A stretch of 64,000 nucleotides of DNA from contig OZ026622.1 in assembly GCA_964020975.1 (NCBI GenBank), positions 54,869,045-54,933,044 on the forward strand, in the 5' to 3' direction. Below are positions 36,271-48,163 of the stretch, piece by piece. The notes under the pieces are model-generated. The model searched no databases, was not told the DNA's origin, and saw nothing but the letters and a program-made list of their open reading frames with translations. The stretch comes from Hermodice carunculata. Taxonomy: Eukaryota; Annelida; Polychaeta; Eunicida; Amphinomidae. The first letter of the stretch is position 1; every line of letters begins with the position of its first letter. A program made the position numbers and the translations under genes.

Positions 36271-36517
36271 TTAACTGTCTCATTCCACCCTAATGACACT
36301 TTTTCCCGCTAATATCTAAATGTCGTCTGCTAATTGTTTTTTTTTTTTACCATTTTAGGGATTATTTGTCAAAATTTTGGACGAAACTTGCATGGAAGAT
36401 CATCCCAAATTATATGCCCATGATCAACAGCTTTCCTTGGTGCCCTCTGGGCGCAATGTGCCCAGAGCGCGCCTAGGAAAGCTGTTGACTGTTTTCTATC
36501 CGGGTGGAATGAGTTAA
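36271..36517. mobile_element. TTAA hairpin element 3, CATTCCACCC-end type
   Basis: TTAA at 36271-36274 and 36514-36517. The left end is TTAACTGTCTCATTCCACCC and the right end GGGTGGAATGAGTTAA, an inverted repeat CATTCCACCC. It carries AATGTCGTCTGCT, as in elements 1, 4 and 6. The hairpin at 36424-36488 starts TCAACAGCTTTCCTTGG and ends AGGAAAGCTGTTGA; its inner arms (CTCTGGGCGC / GCGCCTAG) have diverged. It shares its right TTAA with element 4. Confidence 0.75.
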
Positions 36518-36753
36518 CCCTTTCCCCCTCAAACCGGCCAAAACCGGCTGGTGGTCAAATGTCTTCTGCTTCAGTGTTTTTAACTAATTTCAACAGTTAT
36601 GAAAAACATTTGACTGAGAAATGTACATGAGACTTTTCAAGATCACATGCCCCGGGTCAACAGCTTTCCTTGGCATGGGTTGGGCACTTAAGTGCCCAAC
36701 CCATGCCAAGGAAAGCTGTTGATTCAGTCTTATTTCAAGGGGGAAAGGGTTAA
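36514..36753. mobile_element. TTAA hairpin element 4 (240 bp, 66-bp perfect palindrome)
   Basis: TTAA at 36514-36517 and 36750-36753. The ends CCCTTTCCCCCT and AGGGGGAAAGGG are inverted repeats. The interior has ACCGGCCAAAACCGGCTGGT. The palindrome 36657-36722 is perfect: two 33-bp arms with no loop, centred on CACTTAAGTG. It is nearly identical to element 6 at 49207-49446. No ORF. A piggyBac-like non-autonomous element is the best fit, from TTAA and the TIR form. Confidence 0.85.
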
Positions 36754-37318
36754 AGGCAATAATAGTAATACGAAATGTAGTTTGATTTGAGTAAGTTAGT
36801 TTAGGTGTGTAAAAGATCTTACTACATTTTGTTACCTTGCGCTGGTTTCCATATTTCAACTTGTTTTAACCGTGTCTGATATGCTGTGAATCATCCCATT
36901 ATGTTGTAATTATGATGCTAACATGTAAATTATTGTAATAACTGGTATTCTTTTGAACAAGTGAATGAAAGACCTGTGCTGCTCCTCAATAGATTGTGTA
37001 TGTGAGTGCCATTTAAGGTTAAACCTTTTCGAAATAACCATCATGTCCCAAGCAGAAGCAAGTTTGTTTGATAGCCCTGTTTTGGTTCAGTATTCAGGCT
37101 GTCTACCGTATTCACGTGACCTGTATGAAAATTTCAAAATTAAATTTTCATTACAGCTTTTGCCTGGCAGTAGTACACCGTTCAGTTAATAGGATGAATA
37201 CATAGCACCTATAGAGATACAGGGAGAAGTGTTTTGTTGCTTACAAGTGAATCTGAAGGGAATTTACTGGGAGTACTATTGCAGCACATGCTATGTGTGC
37301 AAGTCATCTGGTAAATGT

Positions 37319-37501
37319 TACAGTGGTACCTCTTTTGAGAGACCGCCCCTACAGCGGGTCAAAATGCGGTCTCTCAAAACAGGTGGTCTTTTATTAGAGG
37401 TACAACAACATGGGAAAGATACCGCTGTGTTCTGAGAGAGCGGCCTTAAAAAGATATGCGGTCTCTCATTAGAGGGGTCTCTCAAAAGAGGTACCACTGT
37501 A
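37319..37501. mobile_element. pogo/Tc1-like MITE (CAGTGGTACCTC type), 183 bp
   Basis: TA then CAGTGGTACCTCTTTTGAGA at the left; GGTCTCTCAAAAGAGGTACC then ACTG and TA at the right: a ~25-bp inverted repeat, near perfect. The interior repeats GGTCTCTC in both orientations. Confidence 0.85.
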
Positions 37502-38749
37502 TTGCCAAGTTAACAAATGAGGATATGTTTATCAACAGGCAGGTAAAATGCATCTGTACAAAAAACTTCAATGAAGAATTATACTCTGGAGCAGGAGATG
37601 TCTTTCCATTACCAGACCTTTGTTATTGCTCAGATTACATGCAGTTCCGTGTCTTCTATATACAATGTATTGCTTATCTGTTTGCTCTTTTTTCTATCTG
37701 TCTATGCTGTTTGCGCAAGTGTACTGAACACTTTGCAAATAGAATTGGGGAGGGAATAAAAGATAAGGGTAAGAATACATCAGTTGATTTTCCTGGGTAC
37801 TAATGTGAAAAATTCACCTGTAAGCCTCTACTTGATACACTGTAATCCCAAAGAGTACAAAGGAGTCCTTTTTGAGTGGGTAAATATCATTTTGAAAGAA
37901 AGTAGCAAAAAAAACCCGTGATAAGTGACGATGCATAAGTTGAGGTCTGTCATATTGGATTTATGCTGGACTTACATATGCAAGTACATGCTTCATTGTG
38001 TTCTGTTGGCAGGACTTGTTTAATTACAGAATTTAGCTCTGTATTGGATGGTATAAGTATACAAAATTGACAAAAAGCCACAGACAGGTGTAAAAGAACA
38101 TACATGTTGATCGTCGAGTAGAAATAGATTAAGGTTAACCTGCAGTTATGCGCACTGGGCCTTATGCATTTTTGCATACATGTATATGTTTTATCCCCAC
38201 GAATCAAATTGCCGTAATTGTCTGGTGAGTTTTTGCTATATCTATGAGTACATGTATATCTATGCTCATGAAATAGGCTCAATTTATGTCAAAATTTGTG
38301 TGTAATTATATAACTATTGTGGCGACTGGACATGCTGCAAATTCTGTTCAGTAAAATATTCGGGTATCTGATCATCCATGGCTGTGATCTTGTGTTTGCA
38401 TGTTTTACGTCTTTCTTTAAAAAAGAAAAAGAAAAAAAGAGCTTGAATACCCATTGAATGGTTGTAAAAGATGGACAGACGGGCAGCATAAAGCCAATGC
38501 AAAAGTTGGAAATGTATAGATGTTAGCTTGCCAAAGCTGCCTGCAATCTCTGTCCATTGAAAAAAAAAAAAAAGCCTAGATGCTGGTTTTATTCAACCAA
38601 AATAACCTCCAGCACATTTTTGGTCTTGGCTTTTCATTCACTGAGCAAATGCAGCTATGATGCAAAATACTTAATCTGAAAAAGAAGGAAACTTGGGCCC
38701 ATGGGAAAATGGAAGTGTATGACAACTTGGCAATGGTGGTGGGAGACAG

Positions 38750-38930
38750 TACAGGGACTCCTCAAAGTACCGCCCCTCTTGCCAAAGGTCACCACCTCAC
38801 AAGGCACCACCTTGCGGACCATGCACGTTGTTTCCTTCTTTCATTGTCTCCCACTGGACAGGCAGGCTGTAATATGATGCGGATATGGTCCTTTTTACCA
38901 GGGTGGCCTCATTAGAGGGGGGCCACTGTA
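38750..38930. mobile_element. pogo/Tc1-like MITE, diverged
   Basis: The left end TACAGGGACTCCTCAAAGTA then CCGCCCC and the right end GGCCTCATTAGAGGGGGGCC then ACTGTA keep the family plan (ACCGCCCC after the first TIR, GGTGGCC before the last), but the TIRs no longer match well. Confidence 0.6.
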
Positions 38931-39158
38931 ATAATCTGTCAATGGCAGGTTCAACTGTACCTGTCACTGTACCTGGTGTTGGGCTGAGGGTGCTTTATGC
39001 CTGGCTGACAAGTCTGTTTGATACTTCATTGATTATCTTATGCTTGCCGGTACACAATATAAAATGGCCAGCAGAGATCAGCGGGATTACCTCAACATTT
39101 CTACCAATGGAAATGGGAGCCCAGGTAGTGTTTCCTGTGCAGAAGAATTTCATTAGAT

Positions 39159-39260
39159 TTAACCCTCCAGACACTGTGTCAACAGCTTTTTTTTTTTTTT
39201 TTTTTTTTTGTCGCTTGTTGGGTAAAATGTCCTCCCCTCCCCCCCCCCCCCCCCCCCCAG
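39159..39260. repeat. TTAA-element fragment with poly-T and poly-C runs
   Basis: TTAACCCTCCAGACACTGTG then TCAACAGCTTT starts like a TTAA hairpin element, but the sequence passes into T(24) at about 39186-39209, a short link with AAAATGTCCTCC, and a C-run ending near 39259. It is probably a truncated copy with homopolymer expansion. Confidence 0.4.
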
Positions 39261-39908
39261 TCAAACAGGAGAAGACACAAACTGCTGGCATCTAGTATTC
39301 TTGACACTGTGTTCTACATGCATATTACAGACACGAACATCACTAAAATGCCTGCTGAGAATGGAAGTGAAATAAAAAGCATGCAACATTTACAATACTG
39401 ATGGGTTTTATATGTATATATATTTTGTCAATGTGACGGGGAGTTGCACATCAATTTACTGGTGCTGAGGTCTCTCAAGATTAACCTTTGTGTTTAAAGT
39501 GCATCTTTGCAATTTAACCCGCGCCCGTTGATTAAGATTGAATTCATGGTTACCTTCGTGTGGTCTGAGTGATACGTGCCCGACCCATGGCAAGAAAAAT
39601 GGTAGACCTTGAATAAAAATCCTTGAGAGTACATGGAAGATGAGTGCAGTGCCGAGTCACTTATCCAAAGTTTGTGGAATAATGAGTTAATGTAACAATG
39701 TTGTCCCAACATGATCAGAACCATAAATCTGTGCTTGGAGTCTGATAATGTAGCAGGGCATTTAATCTATGCTACTCCACCCATATTTTGACCCCGAGTT
39801 CACAACAGTGTCATTAACTGAATAATATCCATCATTATATAAATAAGATTAATTTATCATGCTTTTTAGTTATTCATATTGCAGATATGTATCCAAAACA
39901 CATGTAAC

Positions 39909-40057
39909 AGGGCAAGGAAATTCCATCACAGGTGAACTTGTCTATCTCTAAGGACAAGTGCCCCTATCTTTTACATTTTAATCCTCTGAATTTTCACTTG
40001 CCCTGCATCAAATTTCACTTGTTCCAAATAAGGACATGTGAATATTCTCACCCTGCC
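39909..40057. mobile_element. Small CAGGG-ended element (~150 bp)
   Basis: The ends CAGGGCAAGGAAATTCCA and TGAATATTCTCACCCTG form a partial inverted repeat (CAGGG..GAAT). The interior alternates GGACAAGTG and CACTTGTCC words. A related fragment is at 27703-27850. hAT is possible from the CAGGG ends; no clear TSD. Confidence 0.45.
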
Positions 40058-42139
40058 AAGACTCAAAATCTTCAGCAAAATTTGCAAGCAATGCACAGTT
40101 GTTAAAAAAAAAAAAAAAAATACCCCTCCCCAAACAAAACAAAACATGCATGGCCAGTCATAATTTTCTCATACAGACAAAATATAGCATCAGAGTAAAA
40201 TCTTAGTTTGTAAACACAAGGATTACAAGATAAGATATTTTTTAGATTTATAGAAAAAGTAACATTAATATTGATAATGTACAGTAGCCTCATATGTAAA
40301 ATCAAATCAAAATATTAGAAAGTGTGGAGGGAAGTTTGTCTGAGGTGATGTTTTCATTGTGCTGGTTTAACCTGTAGACAACAAGTTGCCCAGCCCATTA
40401 AGTCTGCTGCTACCCAGCTAGTTTCTCCACTTCAATGTCCAATACTGGTTTACCCTGTTTCCATTCCTGTACCAACTATACATGTGATCATTTACCTATG
40501 TACAAGAGTTCACAAGTCAAACTAAAGAGAGAAATTATTTTGCGTATTTGCTAAATTATTTGAGTGGAAAGCAGTCTTTGTATTTCACCACAATTTTGTC
40601 AACACAAACATTTGACCCGTTGCAAATTGTCAATTGTCCACACAACCTGGAGTCTCCCAGTCGTGATGTAGCCATGGATTTGTTTTAAAGCCAAAATTTT
40701 AAATATTTGTGTAAAATCTGTGAAACGTATACCTTGACTAATATATCCCATGCATTAAAAATGTAGCCAAACATCCTAGGTTTGTCCATCATCAAGTTTG
40801 TCCAGAGCTAAACTGTCAGACACCACTCAAGGTAGAATCTCTGAACAATGTGGGGCCCTATCAATGAAGTTAAAATAGTGCAAGTTATGAGCAACAATGG
40901 CAACTTGTACATATTTGTTTTGCTATCGTTTTAGTTTTCTTAAATTTCATGTTTTCTCTCATGTAGAGTTTCTAGTGTCAGTTTGAATGTACCAGGCAAG
41001 ACGTTTCTTTGGTTGGTACAGACAGATCTTCTCTGAAGCAAATCTTTTCTAGTCACCTATTTTCTTTCAAACCAGCATAATAGTGGCAGTGAGGGCCTCA
41101 GGTTGTACTTGGAGCACTCTGACTGTATGTTACCTTGAGTACACTGAGGAAATCTGTTGAACAAGTTACACATTTTAATTCCCATATTTTTTTAAGGTTT
41201 TCCCTAAATATAGATAAAGATGTGTTCATATTTTCTCTGTGCCATTGATCCACTTGCCTGCTAAACATCTCCCAGACTTGTAATTGCGTGTTTTTAGGGT
41301 GATCATCATCAGAAACAGTAGCTATGGAGGTGGTGGGGGGGGGGAGGATCCGATGGAGGCAAGTGATACAATGTAGATTGAATAGATACATTTTCAAAGG
41401 AAAAGTGTTGAAGTTTTAAAGGCTTTTGCCATTCAATGTAATATATGTGATTTAGCAATGTATGGTTGTAATGCAGACTGTGTCAGGAAGAAGCTGCTGT
41501 GACCTAATGTTATGAGGCTGTTTATCAGAGTGGGATGTGTCAGGGATTGGTGATAAGTTAAGTATGAGTGGTCTGCCCCAGATGCATAATATGTTCATAC
41601 ATGTACCTGTCAGTACAGTGGTTCGTGGTTCATCATTTCCCAGCATACATATACAATAAAACTTGCATACAGAAGACCACATTGACTACAACGATAGATC
41701 TCCTGTTGTTTAACAACAAAAAGCCTTTTGTATATCAATGCAGTGACCCCCTTCTCAAAAATTTCATATGATTAATTTACTTGTATTTTCATGATTATAT
41801 CAATTTACTGTGCATTGTGTGATCTATCTTGTAGAATTGCATTTGCACAAATACTTTCATGCATGCAGCTTACCTGCTTATATCTCGTTTTCACGATTTT
41901 TGTCTGCCAATAATTTGGTGCACGTTTGTGGACATTGAATATAAAGAGAAACTTATCTCGTATAGCTGCGAGAAAACAATGCAAAAACACACAATTCCCA
42001 GAAACAGGTAACGGCACACTAATACAACAGGTCCTGTCACCAGAGGTCACTAGTCCAGCAACAAAATGTTATCTTAAAAACAGGGCATTCTCATGACAGG
42101 ATAGATAGACATAGGAAGTAAAGGACTTGGGAATCTGTA

Positions 42140-42202
42140 AAGTAGTCTCCAAAGAGGGTGGTCTCTAAGGACAGGGGTTTCATGACAGGGACTACTGCAC
42201 AG
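42140..42202. mobile_element. pogo/Tc1-like MITE fragment
   Basis: AAAGTAGTCTCCAAAGAGGG, then TGGTCTCTAAGGACAGGGG and a GGGACTACTGCACAGTA end. The two ends lie too close together, so most of the interior has been lost. Confidence 0.45.
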
Positions 42203-42542
42203 TAATGCAGGAGCAAGATTGCACTATTGCCCCACTTCCAACAGGCTGACCAAACTGGGCAACATGAACCCATTCTTATGGATGCTGAGATGAAGCAAAT
42301 AAAAATTAAAGGTGATGATTTCAAAGACAGGATAAATTCCTAAAATCTAACACAGGAAATCAATTTCTTTCATTATGTCACAGTTTGGATACTCATTAGC
42401 TACTCCAGACACAATCATGATAGTAGCAAGGTAACACTTTGAAACTTTCTATTTCTGATAGGTTTTTCTTTTCAGATGGTGTAAAGTGAACAATTCTTTT
42501 AACAAGCAGTTGAAAATATTGTTTTAAGCTATACACCTTTCC

Positions 42543-44079
42543 CAGGGGTCACATTAAGGATTTTTCAGTATAGGTCCGTTGGACCCATGTTTCTCCATTT
42601 TCAGGAAAAATAGTGGGTCCATGAACTGAATCGATGCGTCCAGTTTGAAATTGTGCAAACTGGACTTCATTTGATGTAATTTGATTAATTGATTTTATTT
42701 GGTATAATTAACATATATCACAATGATAAATAAAACATGCAGGTAACTTAAGCCTAGAAACGAACATAACATAGGGTCTGTATGCTCACGTAGGTAACTC
42801 GTTAGGCCTATTATAAAATTTAAGATTGAATAAAAAGTTACGAATATGTAAAAGGGTCTAAAAGTTGTTGACGGTACCAAGGATGGATTCAATTTACCCA
42901 GGAACCTGCTATTACGACTAAGTCTATAGCACATCCCTTGTCTACCAAAAAATGGTTGTGAATGGGGCTTAACCCCTAGCACGCTGCCACTGTGCCAGTA
43001 TCTGGGGTTGTACACCGTGTGCCACTGGACAGTTTTTTTAACTCACTTGCACAACAAGCGGCATGTGTGATTGAACATGCCTGGGCTCTGTTATTTTTGC
43101 GATTGATTCCTTATGGTGAAATTGTCATAAATTATATGATTTATATTTCTGTGCACTTTCTATTTCAACATACCTGAAAAAATTGGTACCGTAGGCGGTG
43201 TTAAGAGTCTGATCTTAATTGCGGTCACTTTTTTCACCAAGCAATACGGTACTTTTCCGGCCTTCGATCATAAATTTTCTTAATTCCTATCTTGTTCTGT
43301 CATACAGATTTGTTCCATTCAAACATTTCAATGAAATCAAAACAACCAAATTTTGTTAAAAAACACCAATAACCACGTGAACCAACGGAGACAGTGATGA
43401 ACAACATCGTGTTACACTGTTAGACCGGCTAATGCAAATTTTCGCTTCGTCCACGTGTAACCTTGCGATGACTAATCTGCGTATTTTCCTTGCCGTCCGT
43501 AATGAATTTTCACTCGTGCCTTTATCTGGGTCTAGATTTTTCGATGGAAGTCTTCTTGGTGAAAATATGATTTGAAAATTTAACATCTTAGTCCAATAAT
43601 CTTTGCATAATACGACTTGTACCTTCCCAACATTGTGGACATGAGACAAGCACATTAGGAACAACGAATTTGATTGGACAGTGAGCGGCACGTGATCAAA
43701 TCCACCCAATGAGGAGCCTGGAAGTGCTCTCAGCATTTATAATAAGGTGAAGTGACGTCCATCCATTCCCATACTGGCAAATTTTTGGAGGGATACCCCA
43801 GAAATATTTTTTCTTAGCAAATAAGAGAGCTTGTTACATAGAAAGACGAACATCAGAGGATTCCATCAGTATAATAAATAATCATGAGATTGATAATGGT
43901 CGATACAAAACACCGTGACCGCTTGGGGTAATTTTTGCAGTTGTATCTTTCAAAAATGCATCGCGTTTTTGTGCCTTTGTCCACAGAGACGCAAAATGAT
44001 GATGTTTTATTAATTTCCAGGCGTCATTTCTTTATTTTTTGCGTCTATGACGCAGGACGCAAGCTTAACGTGACCCCTG
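42543..44079. mobile_element. hAT-like non-autonomous element (1.54 kb)
   Basis: The outer ends CAGGGGTCACATTAAG (42543) and CTTAACGTGACCCCTG (44064-44079) are a 16-bp inverted repeat with one mismatch. Flanking ACCTTTCC and CTTTCCTT share CTTTCC out of register, so the target duplication is not clean. The left subterminal region has repeated GTCC(A/G) words and the right has GCGTC/GACGC repeats. Interior frames (42695-43015 and 43356-43736, - strand) match no transposase I know. Confidence 0.6.
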
Positions 44080-44727
44080 CTTTCCTTTTGTGTATTTAAG
44101 ACATTTGGAGTATGGAATTTGGTTTTTTGTTGGAAATTTTCAGGAATTCGGGAGAAAGCTGTGCAAAATGCTGCTGCTGAAGACAAATAGCAAAAATTCA
44201 GATATTTTATTGATTAAAATCCTCTAACATTTCAAATCATGAAAAAAAGGCATTGTGATGAATGTCCATTTAGCAATTTTTAAATTTGTTTTGAAAATTT
44301 GCGTACAAGTGTGATTTAGTGAAGCTCTGATGAATTATTGGAAATAAGAGCATATCAGAAACAGGCAAGTCAACAATACCTTTTGTTTGGAGGAAAGTTT
44401 GAGACTTCAACCTTTAGCGCCATTGTTATGTCTAGCTGCAGCTACAGGCTAACTGATACTCAGAGAAAAATAATCTTGCTCAGTGTTCCAGGTGGGCGTC
44501 CTCCCCAGCATGTTTCTTTGGAATAATCGTTAAAATGTAGGAAGTTTTGGGGGGGGGGGGGGTTTTTTATAAATCAGCATTGGTTAAAGTACATGTAAGT
44601 AACCACTTACAAAGGAAAAAAAAGTCACACTAAAGCAAGGGAATGCTAAGAATGCACAAATCTGTAAATATCCATTTTGAAGAAGCATGAGGATTTTTTT
44701 CATTCTTTAGGTTATAATGGAGAATAC

Positions 44728-44944
44728 TTAAACTCTTTCAGTGCCACGTTTGGTCAGTCAACAGCTTTCCTCAACATGCAATGTGGTGAAAGCACACACA
44801 GGAAAGCTGTTGACCTGGGACATATGATCTTGACAGGTCTCATCTACAATTCTCAAATTATTTTTCATTAATGTTGATATTAGTTGAAAGCACTGAAGCA
44901 GACGACATTTGACCATTAGCCAGTTTTGGCTGGTTCAGGGTTAA
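44728..44944 (-). mobile_element. TTAA hairpin element 5, mixed ends
   Basis: TTAA at 44728-44731 and 44941-44944. The left end is AACTCTTTCAGTGCCACG (as in 55020-55240), while the right end, read in reverse, is TTAACCCTGAACCAGCC plus AAAACTGGCTAATGGTC (as in elements 1, 4 and 6). The hairpin 44757-44814 has GTCAACAGCTTTCCT / AGGAAAGCTGTTGAC outer arms and a diverged centre. The mixture of end types in one element is unusual. Confidence 0.7.
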
Positions 44945-45235
44945 TGCATGCTGAATCTTGTACCATTATGTCAATTCAAAGCATAGTCACTTTTGTCAAA
45001 AGGGGCAATGAAAAGGTTAAATGGACCCCATTTATATTTTATGTCAAAGGTTAAGACAGGAACAACAGCAGTCTTCTACCAATTCTTTCTTTGAACAATG
45101 TCAAAAAATTCCCACATTTGCTTCATACAGTTACAGACAGCACTGACCTGCAGCAGTTAATGATACGACAGATTGTGTTGTGGCATAGGACTTGAAAACA
45201 TTTGAATCCAAAACTTAGGGCTAACAATGGGGGGG

Positions 45236-45871
45236 GGGTAGCTCTGCTCGGCTGAGGTCACAGAGCTTATGCGCGACCACTCATGTCTGTCCATCCGTCC
45301 ATAAACTTTTGCTCTTTAGCGTGATACCATCCACAAGTTAGCCCTCTAAAACTTTAAGGACTTAAAGTAGAGGGTGTATGTAAATCTAGGTCCCTTTTGA
45401 TTTTGATGGCACCACCTACAATATAATGCAATATCAGGGTCAAAATGTGAAAATCTTGTGAATACTAGAGCATCTTTAATTTTTGGAGTTTTTTTTCTTT
45501 TTTTTTTTTTTTTTTAAGTTTGAAGTTTATTAAGAAAAATTTTAAAGGATCTTCTCAGAATTTGGTGGGATTGTGGGGGAGGTCAAAGTCTAAGTTGCTT
45601 ATGATACTAGTGGTGCCACTACTAGTGTCATAAGCAACTTAAACTAATCTTATAGATTATCAATCTATAATTAGATTAGACTTACCAAATTTATAAGATA
45701 TATAGACCATGTCCAGTGCTGAATGTTATGTAATAGTGGTAACTTTGACCTATTTTTGTGAGGTCACCATGCCTGTAAAGTTTAAAGACGTGATTTTGTA
45801 ATGGCTGGGTGTGGCTTGGACATCAATGGCAATATCAGCACAGCACCAGGCCCATGGGCCTTTTGTATTAC
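45236..45871 (+). repeat. Dispersed ~600-bp repeat family Q, copy 1
   Basis: It shares word order with 62455-63010: TAGCTCTGCT at the start, CAGAGCT, a TCTGTCC-TCCGT run, GGTGGCACCACCT-like stretches, ATAGACCATGTCCA, AGGTCACCA-GCCTGTAAA, and TGGACATCAATGGCAA. Copy 1 ends with a dyad AGGCCCATGGGCCT followed by TTTGT. It contains a palindromic stretch at about 45600-45635 (ACTAGTGGTGCCACTACTAGT). No coding sequence. The class is not determined. Confidence 0.65.
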
Positions 45872-46156
45872 ATAATCTGGATGACCTCAATCTTCTGTCC
45901 CAAGGTCACTGAGGACAAAAAATTAAGGGCTCACTCATTGTTGTCTTGGCACATGCAACAATATCCATTCCAGGAATTACACAAACAAGTTATGATTACA
46001 AGTGGAGGGAAGTGCCACCTGGTGGACAAATCAGACACAAAAATCACATAAGCTTTCTATGTTCAGAAGCCACTTGAGGACTCGCAGCTTTTAAATGAAG
46101 ATGTGGATGCAATACAGCCACAGTGCCAGCGGAGCATTAGGCCCATGGGTCTTTTT
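45872..46156 (+). repeat. Second tail of family Q
   Basis: The sequence ends TAGGCCCATGGGTCTTTTTTCC, repeating the terminal dyad of copy 1. It includes AAGGTCACTGAGGACAAA, as other members do. It is probably a truncated copy placed directly behind copy 1. Confidence 0.4.
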
Positions 46157-47060
46157 TCCAGACCTTTCTGTTTTGATCCATACAGTTTTTTAAAGAGTTT
46201 CTAATTTTGAACTTTTTCCTTATCTTTTATTATTTTTGTTTATATTGTCCTGGTCATGGGCACATTCATGCATGACTGCAATATTTTTGAGCAGCTGCAT
46301 ACTTCGGGAGCCCAAGCTACTATGAAATTCATATGTCACAAGATTCGTGACCGCACCCTTGTTTTGCATTTAGAATACACTCAATGGGAATGTCAACAAT
46401 ATTTTTTTAGAGTGGATAAAACTGCTGTCAGATATTTTACTGTATTTGTTACCTCGTGATATTTACAGCAGGGACAAGATAAATTTTGTCACATTCCAAC
46501 ATTCCATGGCGTATTGACTTTTTTGGTGGGGGGGGGGGGGGGGGTAACCTTGTGCTAGGAGTTGTGCTGCCCCCATTTGGCCAGTGACAATCACAACAAC
46601 ATGCATTGGGCTAAAGGAACTGAAGGAAATTTTGGTAGAATGTACAGGGGAGAATTCAAAGAAAGATCATGAATAAAAGATAAATTCAAGAATTCAGCAA
46701 GCTCATGATGCTGACAGGGGTGCCAGATGTAATATTGCTAATGATGGGTTGTACATATTTATTCCAGTACTAAGAAACAAAGGGGCAGCATGATTGGTTG
46801 AGATGCAGCATGTGTCTGATTGATCAGCCTGTACACATGTCTTTATCTTTGCCGTTGGGTTTCCAGGCATACTGCACCAGGTGACGTGTTTGGGCACCCA
46901 GTGACCCAGCTGTGATGTCAAGACCTGGACCAACTGCACTTTGTAATTCTCACTGATGTTACATTCTACATGTAATATGTGGTAGGCATAGCCAAAGATG
47001 CACACGTCAGCATTGCAAAGAGAGGCTTGTAAATTACAAGATCAAAGTGCCATCCAACTG

Positions 47061-47267
47061 CAGTGTTGCCAACCTGCCAAACTTAAAATCTGGGAGATAG
47101 AAAGTAAAATTACGGGAGATTGATAAATTAATATGAAATATAGATGGGAAATATTGATGAATTTCCGGGAGGTGACTCAAATGTGTCAAAAATCCACATT
47201 TTTTCAAGAATTTTAAGCACAAAATTTCGGGAGTTTCCCGGGTAATCCGGGAGGGTTGGCAACACTG
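47061..47267. mobile_element. 207-bp TIR element with 6-bp direct repeats
   Basis: The ends CAGTGTTGCCAACC and GGTTGGCAACACTG are a perfect 14-bp inverted repeat. CAACTG abuts both ends (47055-47060 and 47268-47273). The interior is AT-rich with GGGAG/CCCGG words near the right end. CAGTG ends suggest hAT, but that family usually duplicates 8 bp, so the 6-bp repeat is either a truncated TSD or a sign of another superfamily. Confidence 0.75.
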
Positions 47268-48163
47268 CAACTGTTAGCCTGGTTCCGCATCTCGACCTTT
47301 GGTCACCATGCGGTGCTTTAATCAATCCATCCTTCGAAGCCATTTTTCACAACATGTGTTGTGCGGTTTGAGCTACTTACCACAAGTTGATTTTTGCTAT
47401 ACTGCGATTTCAGTGGAATATATATTCTAAAGCAATGAACTTTAGTCTGAGTTAAAGGCTGCCTGATAAAAGTTCCAAACTATTCAGTGTGAGTTTATTT
47501 TATTATTACTCAGAAGGCCATGCTCTTGACGGATGCACTCATTTCAAGATGGCACTGTGCACCCCACAGTAACTTTTCATCAGGATGCCACAGGAAAGGT
47601 ATATCTTTGAAATACAACTGTTACCTTCTTTTCTACATGCACTTACATGGTATTTGGTCATGTTAAGTCAATCCCATAACCTTACACATTCATTTCAGCT
47701 GGCTAGGGGCCCATTGTGGGTGGTAATTGTCAATAGTCCATTGAGACAAGAGGAGGACATACAGATGTGTCCACAGAAGCAAGGTCAGTGATATATAGCC
47801 ACTGCCTCCTGTCCTGTACTGCATGGACAGTCACCTGGCACAAACTTGTGACATGTTTCCTTACTAGATGCTGGCCACTCATAAAAAAGGGGCAATATAA
47901 ACATCATCATGTCACTGTTTGGTGTTCTTATGAGGGAGAATTACCACTGACCTTAGGGGTGGGCTGAGTTGCTCTGTATCATGTCATGTTCAGTGGCAAA
48001 GAGCTCCTGTCGTCTTTATACATATTTGGTCAGGAAAAGTGTAGAGTATAGATTGGATATATATTGATTTTACTTAATAAGATAATGTTAATGCACTCAA
48101 AGATTACTGAAAGATTAGGAAGTCTGCAGCCAAGGTCTAAAGTGTCTCGACCAAGGAGAGGTG

